NCBI GenBank assembly: GCA_035771165.1
Contig: JAWNZC010000444.1
Coordinates: 2,347,323 to 2,411,322 of the forward strand
From: Paragorgia papillata
Taxonomy: Eukaryota > Cnidaria > Anthozoa > Scleralcyonacea > Coralliidae
DNA: 64,000 nt
Direction: 5' to 3'
Below the pieces are notes generated by a model, which was given only the letters and a program-made list of their open reading frames with translations, made no database searches and was not told the DNA's origin. Shown piece by piece: positions 20,778 through 34,900 of this stretch (position 1 is its first letter; the number at the start of each line of letters is the position of its first letter). A program made the position numbers and the translations under genes.

Positions 20778-21297
20778 ATAACTCGTGGAACGGCGATCCC
20801 CGTAGTCGCGTTTGACTTCAAACTATGCAACGAAATCCTTTTAGAACTAGTTCTATGCTTTTGGATGTCCAAAAACATCATTAAGTATTCAACACTACGT
20901 AGATCTACGTATACTAGTAAATGATTCGTGGCTTCTGCCAGATACTGAACTTTACATTGCCGTCGTCGTCCTAGTTTGCTTAAGTTCCCTATTCTCTACG
21001 AAAGTCATCAGGTATAAAGCGGTTAATTGACCGTGAGTGGGACTCGCCGAAATATGGAGTTCAAACTCGACTCGGAAAGTCACAAGCATCAACAAATACA
21101 AAGCAGAAACAAAATAAGACCAACATACGCAGCCCCTCCCCCCAAAGCAAATGACAGCACTGCTCGTGTACAAGATGGTGTACGTTTGGGCCGCCTGTGG
21201 TTCGGCCATGAGAAAAAAAGACAGCCTGACATCCAAGATGACCGCGTTGAGTGCATCGGCGCTATTAACCCATAGAAATGATATACCTAGAATGCGG
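20778..21297. other. Stretch between LINE and TIR element, nothing recognised
   Basis: About 500 bases with no conserved open frame or repeat structure that I can identify. It may include the LINE 3' UTR. Confidence 0.4.
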
Positions 21298-21306
21298 GCT
21301 CCTATC

Positions 21307-22500
21307 TACCCTGGTCCCAGAGGTCCTACACGCCGCAAAAATGCCACCCGTTCACAAGGAAATAATAAGCATTATACTAGAGTTGTGTTTGGGGGCTTTG
21401 GGGGGTAAAGATATAACCAGACGTTTTGAACTTTTTCATGTAATGACACGAGAGAAAATACGCCGCAGCCAAATTATACAGGGAAAGTAAAAGAAATTGA
21501 CACAAATAAAGGGCCATTATTGTTTACGTTGTTTTCTTTTCAATCAATGCGTGTGAATAATTTGCTTGTGACGTACGCGCCAAATATTCTTTAATTTTTC
21601 CGTGCAAGTTTTTTCAAATTAGTGTTAGTTCACGTTCTCTTCTTTAGAGTGTTCATAAACAACGGATTTTTATTATTTAGCATGCATGCATGAGATGACT
21701 GGATGAGATTAAAATAGGAGTTAAAAAAAATAAACAGCTATCAATTCGTTGGTTGTTAATACAAATGCATGGCGCCTTGCTTTTGGCATTATATACGACG
21801 CCGTCATTATATTCGTAATAAAATTAGCGATAGGATTTATAAATTACAATCACAGAATGATATAACAAGTTGATTTATGCAACAACTGTATTCAAATAAA
21901 AAAAAAAACACGTCATACTTGGATGTCACGGCGAACCCACTAGAGAATATTGAAAAGCTTGCTGAACGACGTTCTCGGTATATATAAATTATAGTTCGGC
22001 GGCAGATTAATTTTCAGATTTTAATATTCGATCGCCCAATCCGTATGGCAACGTAGAAATATTTCTTGAGTAAGAGAAATAATAGTTTAGTCAACGTACT
22101 GAAATAATATTTATACCTCTCACGCACTGCAAACTCGGTGTACCAAGGTACGACCCGGAAATGTGCACCAGCAACGGTATTTGTTAGTTCTTGTCCTTTA
22201 CGGCTTTGTTTTGCAATTTTGCTCCGGAGATTTTAACATAACGATGCTACAAACGCCTTACAAGATGCAGTATATTTCTTCACGCCTCCACCTTTGAGTT
22301 GTAGTTGTGTAATTATTTTTCTTAATCGAAACCCCCCTAACAGATTTCTTAGCCAATCAGAAAATGGGGTCAAGATCTGACCCTAGCGACTTCATTGGCT
22401 CGGAGCGATCAAAGAAACGGCCAGTTCGACCAGAGGTTCTCTCGCCGCTTTCAGCATTTCAGGGGGGAGCGGGCGGCGTAGGACCTCTGGGACCAGGGTA
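21307..22500. mobile_element. 1194-bp Mutator-like element with 9-bp target duplication
   Basis: TIR TACCCTGGTCCCAGAGGTCC, inverted at 22473-22500 with a two-base indel after 23 bases. It is flanked by gctcctatc at 21298-21306 and 22501-22509. The right 180 bases match the MITE at 41942-42257. No transposase was found. Confidence 0.8.
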
Positions 22501-22509
22501 GCTCCTATC

Positions 22510-24035
22510 TCTCGTCAGTCAAAAAATTGTCGCCACACAATGGCGGATTTATAAGGGCAAAAGGAACTGCCTCAGGACTTTTTAACAGTTTTTAACACGG
22601 CCCCGGTTGGTGATGTTGTGGAATGAACGATGGACTGCATTTTAATTAGCACTGAATTTCTTTATTTTTTGCACCGAGAAACTTACTGGATTAGTGAATT
22701 TTATAAAGATAAAGGCATGTGAAGTGCAATATCCTTCGCCAAAACATTTCGAACATCAAGCTCTGGATGTAGACATGCAGCGACGATAGCGGCCTTTACG
22801 AATGATAATAATATGATTCCCACTTGCCAATCTGTGTCACACCGTACAAATGATTTATACTGAATATGGAGGATTAATCAAGGAGACAGTAAGTGTTTTG
22901 TTGTTTTGTTTTTAATCTAATCTAATCTAATTTAATAGGGATTTCTGGCCCGTGATTTGTGAAATATAAATGATTTTGCGCCTGTCATATAAGTACACCA
23001 GTCTTTTCGACATCATCTTAAATCCGTGTTTTTTTTAAAGATTTTCTCATAGTTTCCATTACGTATCTGACTATTTTCTTTTCTTTTAAACAGGCTTTGA
23101 TGCAGACAATTTCTGAGTTTCAAGTTTTGCATGAGGGTATCTTTTTGTTGCTTTTTGTAATTGTGGATTTGTGGTGAATTGATCGAAGTATAATTTTGAA
23201 CTTATACTGTTATAGTTTTTAGTACGTTTAATAAAGCAACTGTTGTGCAAATTGTTTTATTTTATGCTCACGTGTAGGTGGCTGATTTGTTGTCATGCTC
23301 CAATTCTTTATTTTGAGAGGCGATCATTGTTGTATATACCCCAACCCCTTGCGAAATTCAAAATGGCGGATTTATAAGGGCAAAATAAAATTTCAATTGG
23401 ACCCCTGTCACGTGACAAAGCACGCAGATCTAGGTCCATTATAGCCTGCGCACCCCAGCGCCGGCTACGCAGGCTAGGTCTATTACCCCACAAGCCATTT
23501 CAGTATATTCAAGTGGAACTCGACAAGCTAGAGTTGACAGTGTCTTATTGCAAGTAGGCAATATGTACATAAATGCTTTTGAGAATGATATTACGCATGA
23601 GAAATTTATCTTGCTGAACCATTTATACCAACTTCTGTTCTAGGCATTGACACTTTGTCGGCTAAGAACATATTTTACTTCTATAAATTCTAAAAATATT
23701 CTTTATAAGAACTCAAATAATTTATATGCATGGTACATTGTTGTATACTTTTAAGCTCTAAGTTAGTCATAACATGAGAGACTTTGAATTGCATTGACAG
23801 TTTTGCCACAGCATTAGAGCAAGAGGCATGATTATTTACTATTTGTACATTAATTGTGTCCATATCCTGTCAAAACCCTTGTCAATCATGTCAATGGATA
23901 AGTTATAGTAATTTGTACTTTTCAATCTTATGATTAAAAAAATACATGTGTAGATACTCTGTGTACATTGTAATTAATATTAAATTTTTGGTCTTTCCAG
24001 CTTCCTTCACAGGCAACTCTGGGTTCTTATTGGTT
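22510..24035. other. No gene seen
   Basis: Contains the phrase aatggcggatttataagggc twice (22539 and 23361) and a palindrome tagcctgcg...cgcaggcta at 23442-23476. No coding sequence was recognised. Confidence 0.4.
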
Positions 24036-24275
24036 GGTGTGGGCAAACTTGGGTGGAATGTGCAAACTTGTGGGGAGTGGGCAAACTTGGGTGGAGTGTG
24101 CAAACTTGCTCTTTATACAATCCCGCCCCCGTGGGTGGAGTGTGCAAACTTGGGTGGAGTAGGAAAATTTGGGTGGAGTGAGCAAACTCGGATGGAGTGG
24201 CCGAGTGGCAAGCTTGGGTGGAGTGGGCAAACTTGGATCGAGTGGGTAAGGGGGATCGAGTGGGTAAGGGGGGTG
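24036..24275 (+). repeat. Minisatellite, unit about 17-18 bp
   Basis: About 12 imperfect copies of caaacttgggtggagtgg, degenerating to gatcgagtgggtaaggg at the right end. Open frames on both strands through it are repeat by-products. Confidence 0.85.
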
Positions 24276-25649
24276 TGTAGGCCACAAACTGCACAGGGGC
24301 TGAATTAAGGTTGTTATTGCATTTGAGGCAGCACTTCACTTGCGATAGTAACTTCTAGTCTTAAAAGTAAAGTGGAACTTGATTAGCATTGATATTGTAT
24401 GAGAACAGGCCCGACTAGTTAGTTTACATGTCACACAAAACCCATTAAACATACGATTCATATTGGATCAATTACTCCTAAACATTTTATTGAATAATTA
24501 GAAGATCTTGGCTTGCCGAGAAAAGAAAAATTTTGATTTGAGTAAAATATATACAAAGATCTCGGTGAAAAACATGTACAAAACGATCCTACAATATGAC
24601 TCCTCAAGATCACTCTCAAAATGCAGGAAATGCGTTTTCAGAGACTCTAATTTTCAAAATTTTTAGAAAAAAACGATTTTAGGCTAGATCCGCCCCTGCA
24701 GGGGACAAGAAATATTCCCTTATTTTCCGACGGTTCACTTCCTTGGAGCTCGAGACTGCTCTGCCTCCAAAGTTTTATTAATCTTTTAAATAGTAGGCAC
24801 ATTACCACGCAGAAAAACTCTTGCTTGTAGTAAGGTCGCTTTAAAAATCTTCATGGAAAATTAATTGGAACAAACTGAATCATCTGATTTAAATTGCGTG
24901 TCGGCGCGTATGGTCTGAACAAACCTAACCCAGTTTGCTCGTATGATTTGTCAATTGGGCTTATATGCTGCGCAATCCCTGCAGAATAATGTCATTCATT
25001 ACTACAATCCTGTATAACTGTGTATGCCTTGATGGAATGATGGAATATTTTATTTTTCATTCACTGGCAACCTCTTGTATTCTACAATAATTCTACAGCA
25101 TGAGATGTTGTTGTTAAGACTATGACGTCCAATGCCTCGACTACACTTTGGAAATTTTAATGGCGGCCGTCAAATTTAAGATTTCTACTCGCAATAAGAG
25201 CGCGCAGGGTTGGAAAAAAGCTCACTCTTCAATTGAGACAATTATAACTTTCTCAGACTTTCAGTTGTTTTACCCACGGTATTAACTTGTTTTCAAGTTA
25301 ACCCTTTCATTCGCATTGTTGTGAGATAACTTTATGCTTTTATCCCGCCTAGCCTTCTTTACAAGTAAACCAGATGGCAGAATGTTGAGAATGAACGTAT
25401 TGATTTGCAGCAAAACATTGGCTAACCAACAAATGCGCAGCAATTACAGCAGACACGGTGAAATATATGTAGACCTAGATATCCTCGAGGAGCTTACCAG
25501 TGACAGACTATACAACACTGCTAAATATTTTTTGGTTAATTGAAAAGAGAAAATTAATCATGCGCACTCGTCTTTCTTGAGCATTACACTAATAATAATA
25601 ATTCTTTATTTAAGGAGGATAAATTATTCAGCAGAGCTGGTGGGGTCCT
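24276..25649. other. No gene seen
   Basis: AT-rich unique-looking sequence before the left edge of duplication copy 2. A 69-codon frame at 25334 shows no family resemblance. Confidence 0.4.
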
Positions 25650-27298
25650 CGTAAAATTGTCATCAGAGTTAATGTGGGGAAAAGTACATTGTTTAAAGCG
25701 TCATATACTCATGAATTCCTCATTTTCATAAGTTCAGCGATTGTTAATAAGCCAGTCATTTGCCTAGAACGGCCGGCTGTATTTAGGCCAGGATGTTTTG
25801 GAAGTTCTTCCGACAGGTAAATAGCCGTTCATTTGCTTCGAGGCATGCTTGACTAAAAAGCGAACAATGGGTGAGACAGTGGCGGAGTACCATTTACCAG
25901 TTTCCGGTCTTGTAAGCTAAATAAAATTGACGGACTTCATAGTGCACTGATCTATGAAAAAACAGATCGATATCAGTGCCGTATCCAGAGATAATTTGGG
26001 CACCCCAGTGGCGGATTGCCAAGTAGGCTGAGTGGGTTGAAGCCTACAGGCCAAGGCTTGCAAGAGGCCCGTAATTTCCATAGAATACATTTTTTATTAT
26101 CATTAATTATTATTTTTATTTTAAATAAAGCAATGAGATGGTAGAAAACAGACCTGATCGTTTGTTCAGTTATATTCCAACTCAAGCTTTTAGAAACTAG
26201 AAATAAATGCTTCCAAATAGTTGTATAGCCTCTACCTCATTTGTCATTCATAGAAAATTGTGAATATGGGAAGACATGAAATGATATGAAATGGTATTTT
26301 CGAGACTCTAAATTCCCAAATTTTTCGGGAGGACATGCCCCAGCACCCCCTTAGATGGTTCTCGCGTCTTCTGTACTTGAGAATATTGTTACTGAATTGG
26401 CCAATGACGGCCAAGTGACCGGGGTGAGAACAAAGGAACATGCGAGCAATTAAGCCAAACCTCTTCTTTACAATCGTCATCTGTAGTTGCTGTTATGCTA
26501 TGTTTTGAAAGTTCGTTGGTTGAAATCAAGTAAACACACTTTATTTAAAAAGCTCTTTGAACCTCAAACACGTGCACGCAATTTACAAAATATTTATGCA
26601 CTTCTGGTTTCAGTTTCTAATATATTTACTTAAGTGCTTAACTTCTTTATTCCACTGGGAGTAAACTTCACCATCTGTTTTACATCTTGTTACTGCATCA
26701 CACAATCACAACATGTTGTCTCTTGGATCCCTCCCTTATATACCGGCTATACTTCGTAATCTCCCAGAAATTAGGAAACACATGACCAGCCTAAACAAGG
26801 GTCTTTTCGCAGCGAGGTCTGAGGAGCGGAGGGGCTCCTTTGGCATTGTTAAAAGACACTTAATCCATTGTTACAGCTGGAAAAAGGCATTTTTCGAAAC
26901 AGTTGGGGAGGCACATTCCCCCCTTGGCCCCCAGCTAGGTCTTAGAATGTTCTGCCGCCCAAAAGTCTGGACGTTGTTGCTACTTTGCAATATTACGCCA
27001 TGCAATGTCGATTGCAATATTTCCACCAACAATGCAATGTTGATTGACAACTTGCGTGAGCAATTTGCAAACGTTTCGGGAATATTTATTTCCGAAATTC
27101 AACACTGAAAATACTATCTACCCATCAACAGTAATATTTTAACATAAATTTGTATATTTACTCAAAAGAAAGACGAACCTTTAAAGGAATCTACTGAGGA
27201 ATCTTCACGAGACGTTTGCAAGTTGCTCAAGCCAAATTGACAATGTAGCTCGCAAGAGAACACCCGCGTTACAAAAACTATCAACGGAGACGGCGCCG

Positions 27299-27476
27299 TA
27301 TAAAGGCTCTTTTCCATTCATCGCAGAAACTAGTTCGCAGCTTGCTGCGAGTACTTGTATCGGCATTAAAAAGAACTCACAACGAGAAAACAAGCACTGC
27401 ATGCGAGTTGTTTTTAATTAGATGCAAACACTCGAAGAGATCTGCGAACTGGTTTTTGCGATGACTGGGAAAGAGC
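27299..27476. mobile_element. Short fold-back MITE
   Basis: Inverted ends aaggctcttttcc / gggaaagagcctt with internal inverted aactagttcgcag / ctgcgaactggtt. About 180 bases. Confidence 0.5.
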
Positions 27477-27482
27477 CTTATT

Positions 27483-28001
27483 AAAGGCGGATTTCCAGTC
27501 CTCGCACGAAACAACTCGCAGCTCGCTGCGGGTGTTTTAGCGCTCGTGGCAGATAGTTGGAAATTTTTAACTATTTTTTACTCGCGGCAAGTACTCGCAG
27601 TATGAATAAACCAATCAAAACAAATTATGTCAACATTTCAAACTCGTTAGAAATTCATGAGGAAAACTGCACAAAGGAAATCATTTACCGTATCGGTAGT
27701 TAATTTCAATGATTTGCATAGATATTGAAGGAAGAAATTACATAAATTAATCGAACTTTCACCTCGATTTTCTCCTAAAATACCGATTTGTTTGAGATGC
27801 TATATCAAACACTCAGAAGAGTGCTTCATCAGGATATCCAAATACCTCGAAGTTTGTTAAAAAAACTCGGCTATCGCTTCATCAGCCGCGAGTTTATGTC
27901 GCAACGAGCTGCGTTTGGTGGAAATACAGTGGAAACCGTGTGAGCTAGTGCTCGGCAGCGAGCTGCGAGTTGCTTCGTGCAAGGACTGGAAATCCGCCTT
28001 T
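27483..28001. mobile_element. Fold-back element near gene B, older than the duplication
   Basis: Uninterrupted counterpart of 4209-5171. Ends are aaaggcggatttccagtcct and its inverse. The aagtactcg at 27589 is the empty site for the 494-bp insertion in copy 1. Confidence 0.65.
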
Positions 28002-28309
28002 TTAATTCGGGGTTTATATTGAGCATGAAACAATTGACAGTGATTTCCGAACTATTTTTCGCGATATTACTGCCATTTGCAAGCCCCCGTTAGGCTTGCG
28101 TTTTTTTTCATGTTTGTTTACGTTTGAAAGTTGCAAGTTGCACCAGAAAACATTGAAATCAATCAACTTGCGGCGTCATTTTGACAGGTTTCTTTTGAAA
28201 TCACGCCGACATACATCTATATTCAGACACAGGCACCGTGGGATATTGCAGGTTTTGCGATTTTTGTTTTGTGATATGAGAAACCTCTGTTCGGCAAAAG
28301 CTTCAAACT

Positions 28310-28461
28310 GTGACCATGATTGTGGGAAAGTAATTGCACGTTCATTACAGCGTCAATTGCGCATGCGTGAATAATCAAAATTGCAATTAAAAGTAGACAC
28401 ATTTGATAGCAGTGTCTCATTTAACAGCAAAACGACAAGCGAAGCACATGCTACACAAATC
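28310..28461 (+). promoter_or_regulatory. Proximal upstream region of gene B with NRF1-like palindrome
   Basis: Counterpart of the gene A upstream region. The palindrome gcgcatgcgt is retained at 28359-28368, again about 95-100 bases before the ATG, followed by the same AT-rich stretch and the ttaacag segment. Retention in both copies is the main argument for function, but the copies are similar enough overall that this is weak evidence. Confidence 0.35.
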
Positions 28462-28958
28462 ATGAGCTCCAGACCTTATCGTGTTGGTCAATGGCTTCCT
28501 TCCGACAAGAAAGTTCTTGACAAATGGTTAGCCAACTTGATCGAAGAAGTCAAAGTTAAATCCAAACAGAAGTTAGATTTGATTTTGGCTCTTCATCCAC
28601 CAGCTGAAGATGAAAAAACAGCCATGGGTGGACTTCAACCTGCAGTTACTGACGCTGACGCCGAAAAGCTTGGTCTCCATAAACCGGTTCAAGATTTGAT
28701 GAATGCTATTCTCTCCGACCCCGAGATCAACATGTTTTTCCATCAAATGTTCTGGCAACAGTGGAAACTCCCAGATGCTTCAGAAGGAACAAAAATTTGG
28801 AGCTGGCAAGTGATGATAATAATAATCGACTACATTATGACAATAGCTCCTAAGTTCAACAAAACTGGTTTAGTTGGCTTCCCCATCAATGTGATCTTGA
28901 ACTGGCCGATGGCTACGACTGCTGGATTTGCTGCTTTCCTGAACGACAAAGTCAACAG
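28462..28958 (+). CDS. Gene B exon 1, PSDC N-terminal domain
   Basis: Same 497-base length and same donor (cag|gttggc) as gene A exon 1. Changes relative to gene A are R16K, I19L, K28E, N31K, A53T, K68E, I110T, F124Y and T128I. Confidence 0.88.
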
Positions 28959-31900
28959 GTTGGCAAAGAATCTAAATTGTCTATTATAATTAATGGAATT
29001 GAATTTGTTGAATATTAAGTCTCACTCCCTTATGCACTAGTCCCTACCCGGGGAATAGCAGGGAATTATTGGTGGGTTAGACCATCTTTTTCGTCGGGGC
29101 AGACAGGGGCGGATTTAGCGTTAGTCAAATTGGGGGGGTTTTCCATTTACACGGTTAGACCGGCCAGTCCGGTTAAATGGAACACGATTCGTTTGAGGCC
29201 TGGGATGGTCTGACTGGAAAATTTGGTCCTAATCAAAAGCAAGTCCATTCTGGCCGGACTGACCGGTCTAACCTTGTCAATTGGAAAGCGCCCTAAGTCA
29301 TACGACTAAGGTAAAAAAATCCGCAATATACGTTAAAAATTCTTGAAGTCCTATACTGTATATTGTCTGGACCATTGGCTGATTGGCATATATATTCAAT
29401 TGTTTGTTTTCATCTGGTGTTGTACCCAAATTGAAAATAGCTAGAGTTATTCCTGTTCATAAGAAAGAACCTAGTCAGCTATTATTTCCAAATATCGACC
29501 TATTTCTTTATTTTTAGTATTTGATAAAATTTTAGAAAAGTTATTGTATAAACGACTCGTGAAATTTTTTGACGAGAATGACGAGAATGATGAGAATGAT
29601 TTGACGGGAATGATGTACATTTTAAAGGTCTATTTGGCTTTCGTTCTAATCCCTCTACTTCACATGCACTTTTACTTATTACAGACAAAATTCAGAATAC
29701 TATTGAAAAGAGACTTCATTCCTGTTGCTTATTTCTGGATATTAGGCATTTGACACTGTTAATCATGCAATTTTAATTCGGAAACGTGAATACTATGGGA
29801 TAAGGGGCATCACTACGGCCGGACTGGTTTTGCTCATATCTTAGTGAGAGATCTCAATTTGTTTCTGTTGGTGATAAAATGTCTGATTTAAAGTTCATGA
29901 CTTGCGTTACGTGTTCCACAGGGTGCAGTTCTAGGTCCTTTCTTATTTCTTTTATACATAAACGATTTTAATAACTCTGCTAGAGTGCTACTGACATGGA
30001 TATAGATTTCCCCTTTTTGCTGATGACTCTAATTTATTGTTTTCAGATGAAAGTCTTCAATTTTTAGAAACTAAACTAAATAATGATTTGCATAATATTA
30101 ATGAATGGCTTTGTGCTCTAAATTTGATAAATCCAGTTGTCATCTTTCATCCTCCTCAAAAGAAAGTCAAATGTTCAATAAACCTTAATAAATTATATCA
30201 AATTTGAAGAAAAAGTGAGTATTAAATATTTCGGGATTATCTTGGATAGACATCTAAACTGGAAAGATCATGTGTATGAATTATCTAAAAAAATGTCAAG
30301 AAGCATTGTGATTCTATTAAAACATTTTGTCCCTATCCAAATACTAGTACAATTATATTATTCTATTATCTTCCCATTTATCTCTTATAAGGTCTATATG
30401 GGAAAACACTTATAAATCAAGTATCTTGCCCTTATTAGCTTTACAAAAATATAGGCACGCCCAGGCGTGCATGTATCCACTGTAGTCATAAAGTATGGTA
30501 GTAAAGCGCTTTAAGTAGGTCAATCAAATTAACATAACTATATAACAACTCACAAAATTTGACTTAATTGACTCTTACAGTACTGTATTTAAATATTTTC
30601 GTTACAACAATTTGTCAAACAATAATGCAATCTAGTTAGAAGGTAAAGAAAATCGCTTGAGATAACAAGCATCTCTAGTATTACTGCTGTAAAATTTAAT
30701 AGTGAATGAAAAAGATGTCCAGCAAGTTACATGTATGTTATCAAAATTATAAGAGCAACCATACATTAATTGTCTTTCAAGACATACACTGTATGCGTAC
30801 ATGCAGTAAAAGGTATAATAAATGTTTGCACATTCATAACACAGATTTTGCATGACATTGACAACTGCAGCATACAATTGTACTCCATTAATACTGTATA
30901 TAGACTTACCAGTTCACGCTCTCAACATCGACAATATGTTATTTAATAGCATATTTCGATCGTGGACTACCATAGGTTTTGGGCATTGTTGCTTGACCAT
31001 GAAGCTAACTTTGTTTTCTTAGAAGAAGGTCATCCATTTCTGTTCGGCAAGACAGTCTTGTCATTTTACGAAGCTTGACCATATAAATTGCCTCGTTTGA
31101 ATATGAAATCGTCCACGGAACGACCTGATTAATTTGCTTTCAAAAACGTTTATCATCATTCCAACAACGTCTAGTACATGACAATTAAGAATTGACTACG
31201 ATTCATTCTTAAAATACTTACTAAATTTGTAAAAACGTCCTCTTGTTGAATATATCCCGCTTCTTGACTATCTCGCTCCATGCTGTCAACAATGACTTAT
31301 GAAATACTTGGAGTAAAGTAGTTATTTTGGTTTCGGTGGTTTGTCGTGAGTCAATCGTTTTATTCTGAGTTTTGATTGGCTTCGAAAGCATTCTTTTGTT
31401 AACTTACATTACACGCGCGACAGCAATGTATCTACTCGTTAAGCTGTTAAGGCATTAAGATTACTATAAAAGGTACAATTTACGACTTGGAATTGAATTC
31501 TTCGTAGATTTTATAGTCGATTTTTCAGTTTATATTATCGTGAAGTTTCTTCGTTGCCGGCACTGAAGAAAAACAACGAAATTTAAAAGCTTTACAGTTC
31601 AGTAATAGAAACAAATGCAAGAAATTAGCGTCTTAAACCTTATTGAGTACTTCTTGTGTCCTTATACATTCGTTTAAATTTTCATGAAGTGCCTATGAAA
31701 CGAAAATTAAGTTTGTTTAAATTAAAAGAACACTTAAAATGATTAACATACTTGAAATGAGTAACATATTTTGCAGTTTTTGGTTTCCTTGCTTCGTTTT
31801 TGAGATATTTCAGTTTGTTTGATATGTAAATTTAACATAAGATAACTTTTACGTCACACTTTGCATAATAACTTATCGAAAAGATTACATGTCTCTGTTA

Positions 31901-34900
31901 TTGTCAAACAAAAACACTTAAAATTTACAGACTCTGTTGTAGGAGAAACACTCGCACATGGACCCTACTTCGGAAGTAGGGTCCATGTGCGAGTGTTTCT
32001 AGTACTTCGCTAAGTGCGTTTGTTCGATGATAATAAAGATATAGAACACTTTGCAATAAATCATTATGCAAACTGTGACGTTATCTTATATATAAGTCAA
32101 ATTTGCATATCAAACAAATGAAATATCTCAAAAACGAAACAAGGAAACGAAAATTTGTAAAAGATGTTATATTGTCATTTTAAGAATTCTTTCAAATAAG
32201 ACAAACTTAATTTTCGTTTCATAGGCACTTTAAAACAACTCTTTTTGTCTGTTTTCAATCTACGAAAGCTTATGAACTTTTAAATGGCGACCATCTTAGG
32301 TAGTGGTCACGTCATCATACAACTGGCACGCTAAATTCGGCCCCATGTCCTTATTGTCCTATCCAGTTTTATTGAGATCAGTGGTGTCGTCTTATGCACG
32401 CTCTGATTAGCTAAAACGTGTCTCTTGATAGCTCGATAAAACATGCTGACGAATGTTGTCGTGATTTGACGTGACACACTAGGTTGACTGAAAGTTGAAT
32501 TGTACATGTTTTACAAACACAAATGCTTAAAATTTGAAGAAAAAAGTATCCTTAGCTTGATACTATAGTAATAAAGAAATCTCAAGTTCATTGCACAGAG
32601 AATCCTGAACTTGTGTTGAGTTTCAGCTCGAAAAGCTGAGAAAAACTCTGCTACGCCTCGTACGTTTTATTCTAGACTCTTTTCTCGTGTCCTTAGCGAC
32701 CCCCCGCGTGTCTTTATAGCTCGATAAAGACACGGCTCCTGCGGGGTTTTTTTTTACGCAACCTTATTGGTTCTCCTCTAGCTCGGAATATCCTGCACAG
32801 CTGCACTATTCACCTCTGTTCAAAACAAGATGGCGCCGTTCTCTTGAACGTTTGAGATATCGCTTACAAAGCAACAAAGGACGTGCTCCAAAAACACACC
32901 CGATTGAATGAATGGACTGTTGTCAGATTTTGTTCAAATTATGTCTTAAAAGAAAAGAAATTTACTCAATACTTCATTGATATTCGAAAAAGTTTTATTC
33001 ATTGCCTTTCTCATAGCATTCAACAACATTTTCTTAGAACAAAAAAACACGCAAAAATATAAATGACAACTTCGGCCGTAAAAACGACACCAATGAAACT
33101 CGCGAGCTATCAAATAGCACATTTGTGAACTGAATACAGTAAATATTAAACAACTGATCTGAGAAACACCGCTTTTATACCACAAAAATTGAAGGAAATA
33201 TTTGTAGATGAATTATAGGAACTTGCTACCAACAAAAACGTTGCACAGACTAAACCGAAAATCACTTTTCATCTTTGAAAAACAAAAAGAACAACTGTTG
33301 TTTTCTTCTCACAGAGTTTGTTAGTCCTTTCTCAATAGTTTTCCATTAACAGTATTTAAATTTGATGCATGTTTGATCTAAAATCCAGTGGCCTTTTGCG
33401 TTGCTTTTATGCTTTCGTCCAGTTTCAAAAGGTTCTCATAATGACTGGCAGCTGTCAAAACTGCATGTAAACATATAACTCCAAATATGTAAAGTCACAC
33501 TTGGGAGAATTTAGTTTTGGCTTGCGTTTCGCAACAATTTCTGGCTAAATTTTAATGAAACTGAATCAAAATTTCTCCTGTGTTTTGTTAACTTATTTTT
33601 GGCATTGCTATAACAAGGCTTCACGTCTCGGTAATTATCCACCACTATTCACCTCCTTCGGTGAATAATTGTTAATTTGAGCGACCAGTGGTAGGCATAT
33701 TAACAAAATAAGAGTTGAAACTGATCTAAAAAAGTTTTAATTCTACCTTTTTTCTTTCTCAAACTCGTAGCAACTCAGTATGGTAAATTAAATATTAGAT
33801 TATTTGGCCTAAAAAAAAAAAAAAAAGGAATTCCAACAAGCGTACATTGCTTTGTTAAAAAGGAACTAGAGATGTGGGTCAACTGTACACGTGGTCGAAA
33901 AATAGATAGATAAAGGCTTTGGGAGAGATACTAAGACTGTTTTATGCACGTATAATGTGCGACATGTCCTAATAGTATAATTAACAGTTATACCATGAGC
34001 TCGAGTTGTATATGAGCTCATAGCCAACGAGGCGCTTCGCCGAGTTGGCTATTAGTTCGTATACAACGAGAGCGAATGGTATAACTGTTTTATTATATAG
34101 CCAAGCACTGTACAAGAGACAAAATTACAGCGAAATATTTGAAACAACAAACTTCCAGCATATGCAACTAATACTTCCGCCATGCGTAATGATGCATTCA
34201 CAATTTCACATAGAGTTTCTCGCTGAGCTGTTCGGTAAACAGCTCCGAAATGTTGTATAAATTATGCTCGAGAGGCAAAAAAGTGTTAAGCAGATCAACA
34301 AAAAAGATTAAAAGGTACCTTTATGAAGTCAAAAGGTGGGTCAGTTGTTTATATTAGCGTTGCTGTCGTGAAAAAGCTTTTGATTTCATGCAAAAATGAA
34401 AATGAAACACGCCAAACACCTTCGGCAGTGAAACTAAATTACTTAGTTAATCTCCTACGAAATGTGTGTTGTAAGCTTGATTTTAACCGCGAGTTTCTTT
34501 GTTTGGCAACAAATTAATATCAACCCGTTAATTTAGTCGGGTTTTTGAAGTAAAAAGACGTAATTTTTAGGTGAATTTTACCAATTAACATGCTAAATTG
34601 TGTATTTGTTAATGTATTTTTACACAGTGTTGTTTTTTTTATACATTGGTTTGAGGGTGTTGATGTTTTTCTGTATAAAAATCCGTCAATTTCAACTCTT
34701 TTCGGCAGTTTAAAAAAAACATGCCGCCATATGGTTTTTCCTTAGTAGCAGGATATTTAACAGTTATACCATGAGCTCGAGTTGTATATGAGCTCATAGC
34801 CAACGAGGCGCTTCGGCGAGTTGGCTATTAGTTCGTATACAACGAGAGCGAATGGTATAACTGTTTTATTATATAGCCAAGCGGCCCAAGCACTGTACAA

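Noticed and set aside
24007..24339. Proline-rich open frames (PTPPKFAHSTQ type)
   Set aside because: These are translations of the 17-18 bp minisatellite on the minus strand, with no start context or flanking exon.
28381..28461. Upstream in-frame start for gene B (27 extra residues)
   Set aside because: Not conserved in gene A; the extra residues look like translated 5' UTR.
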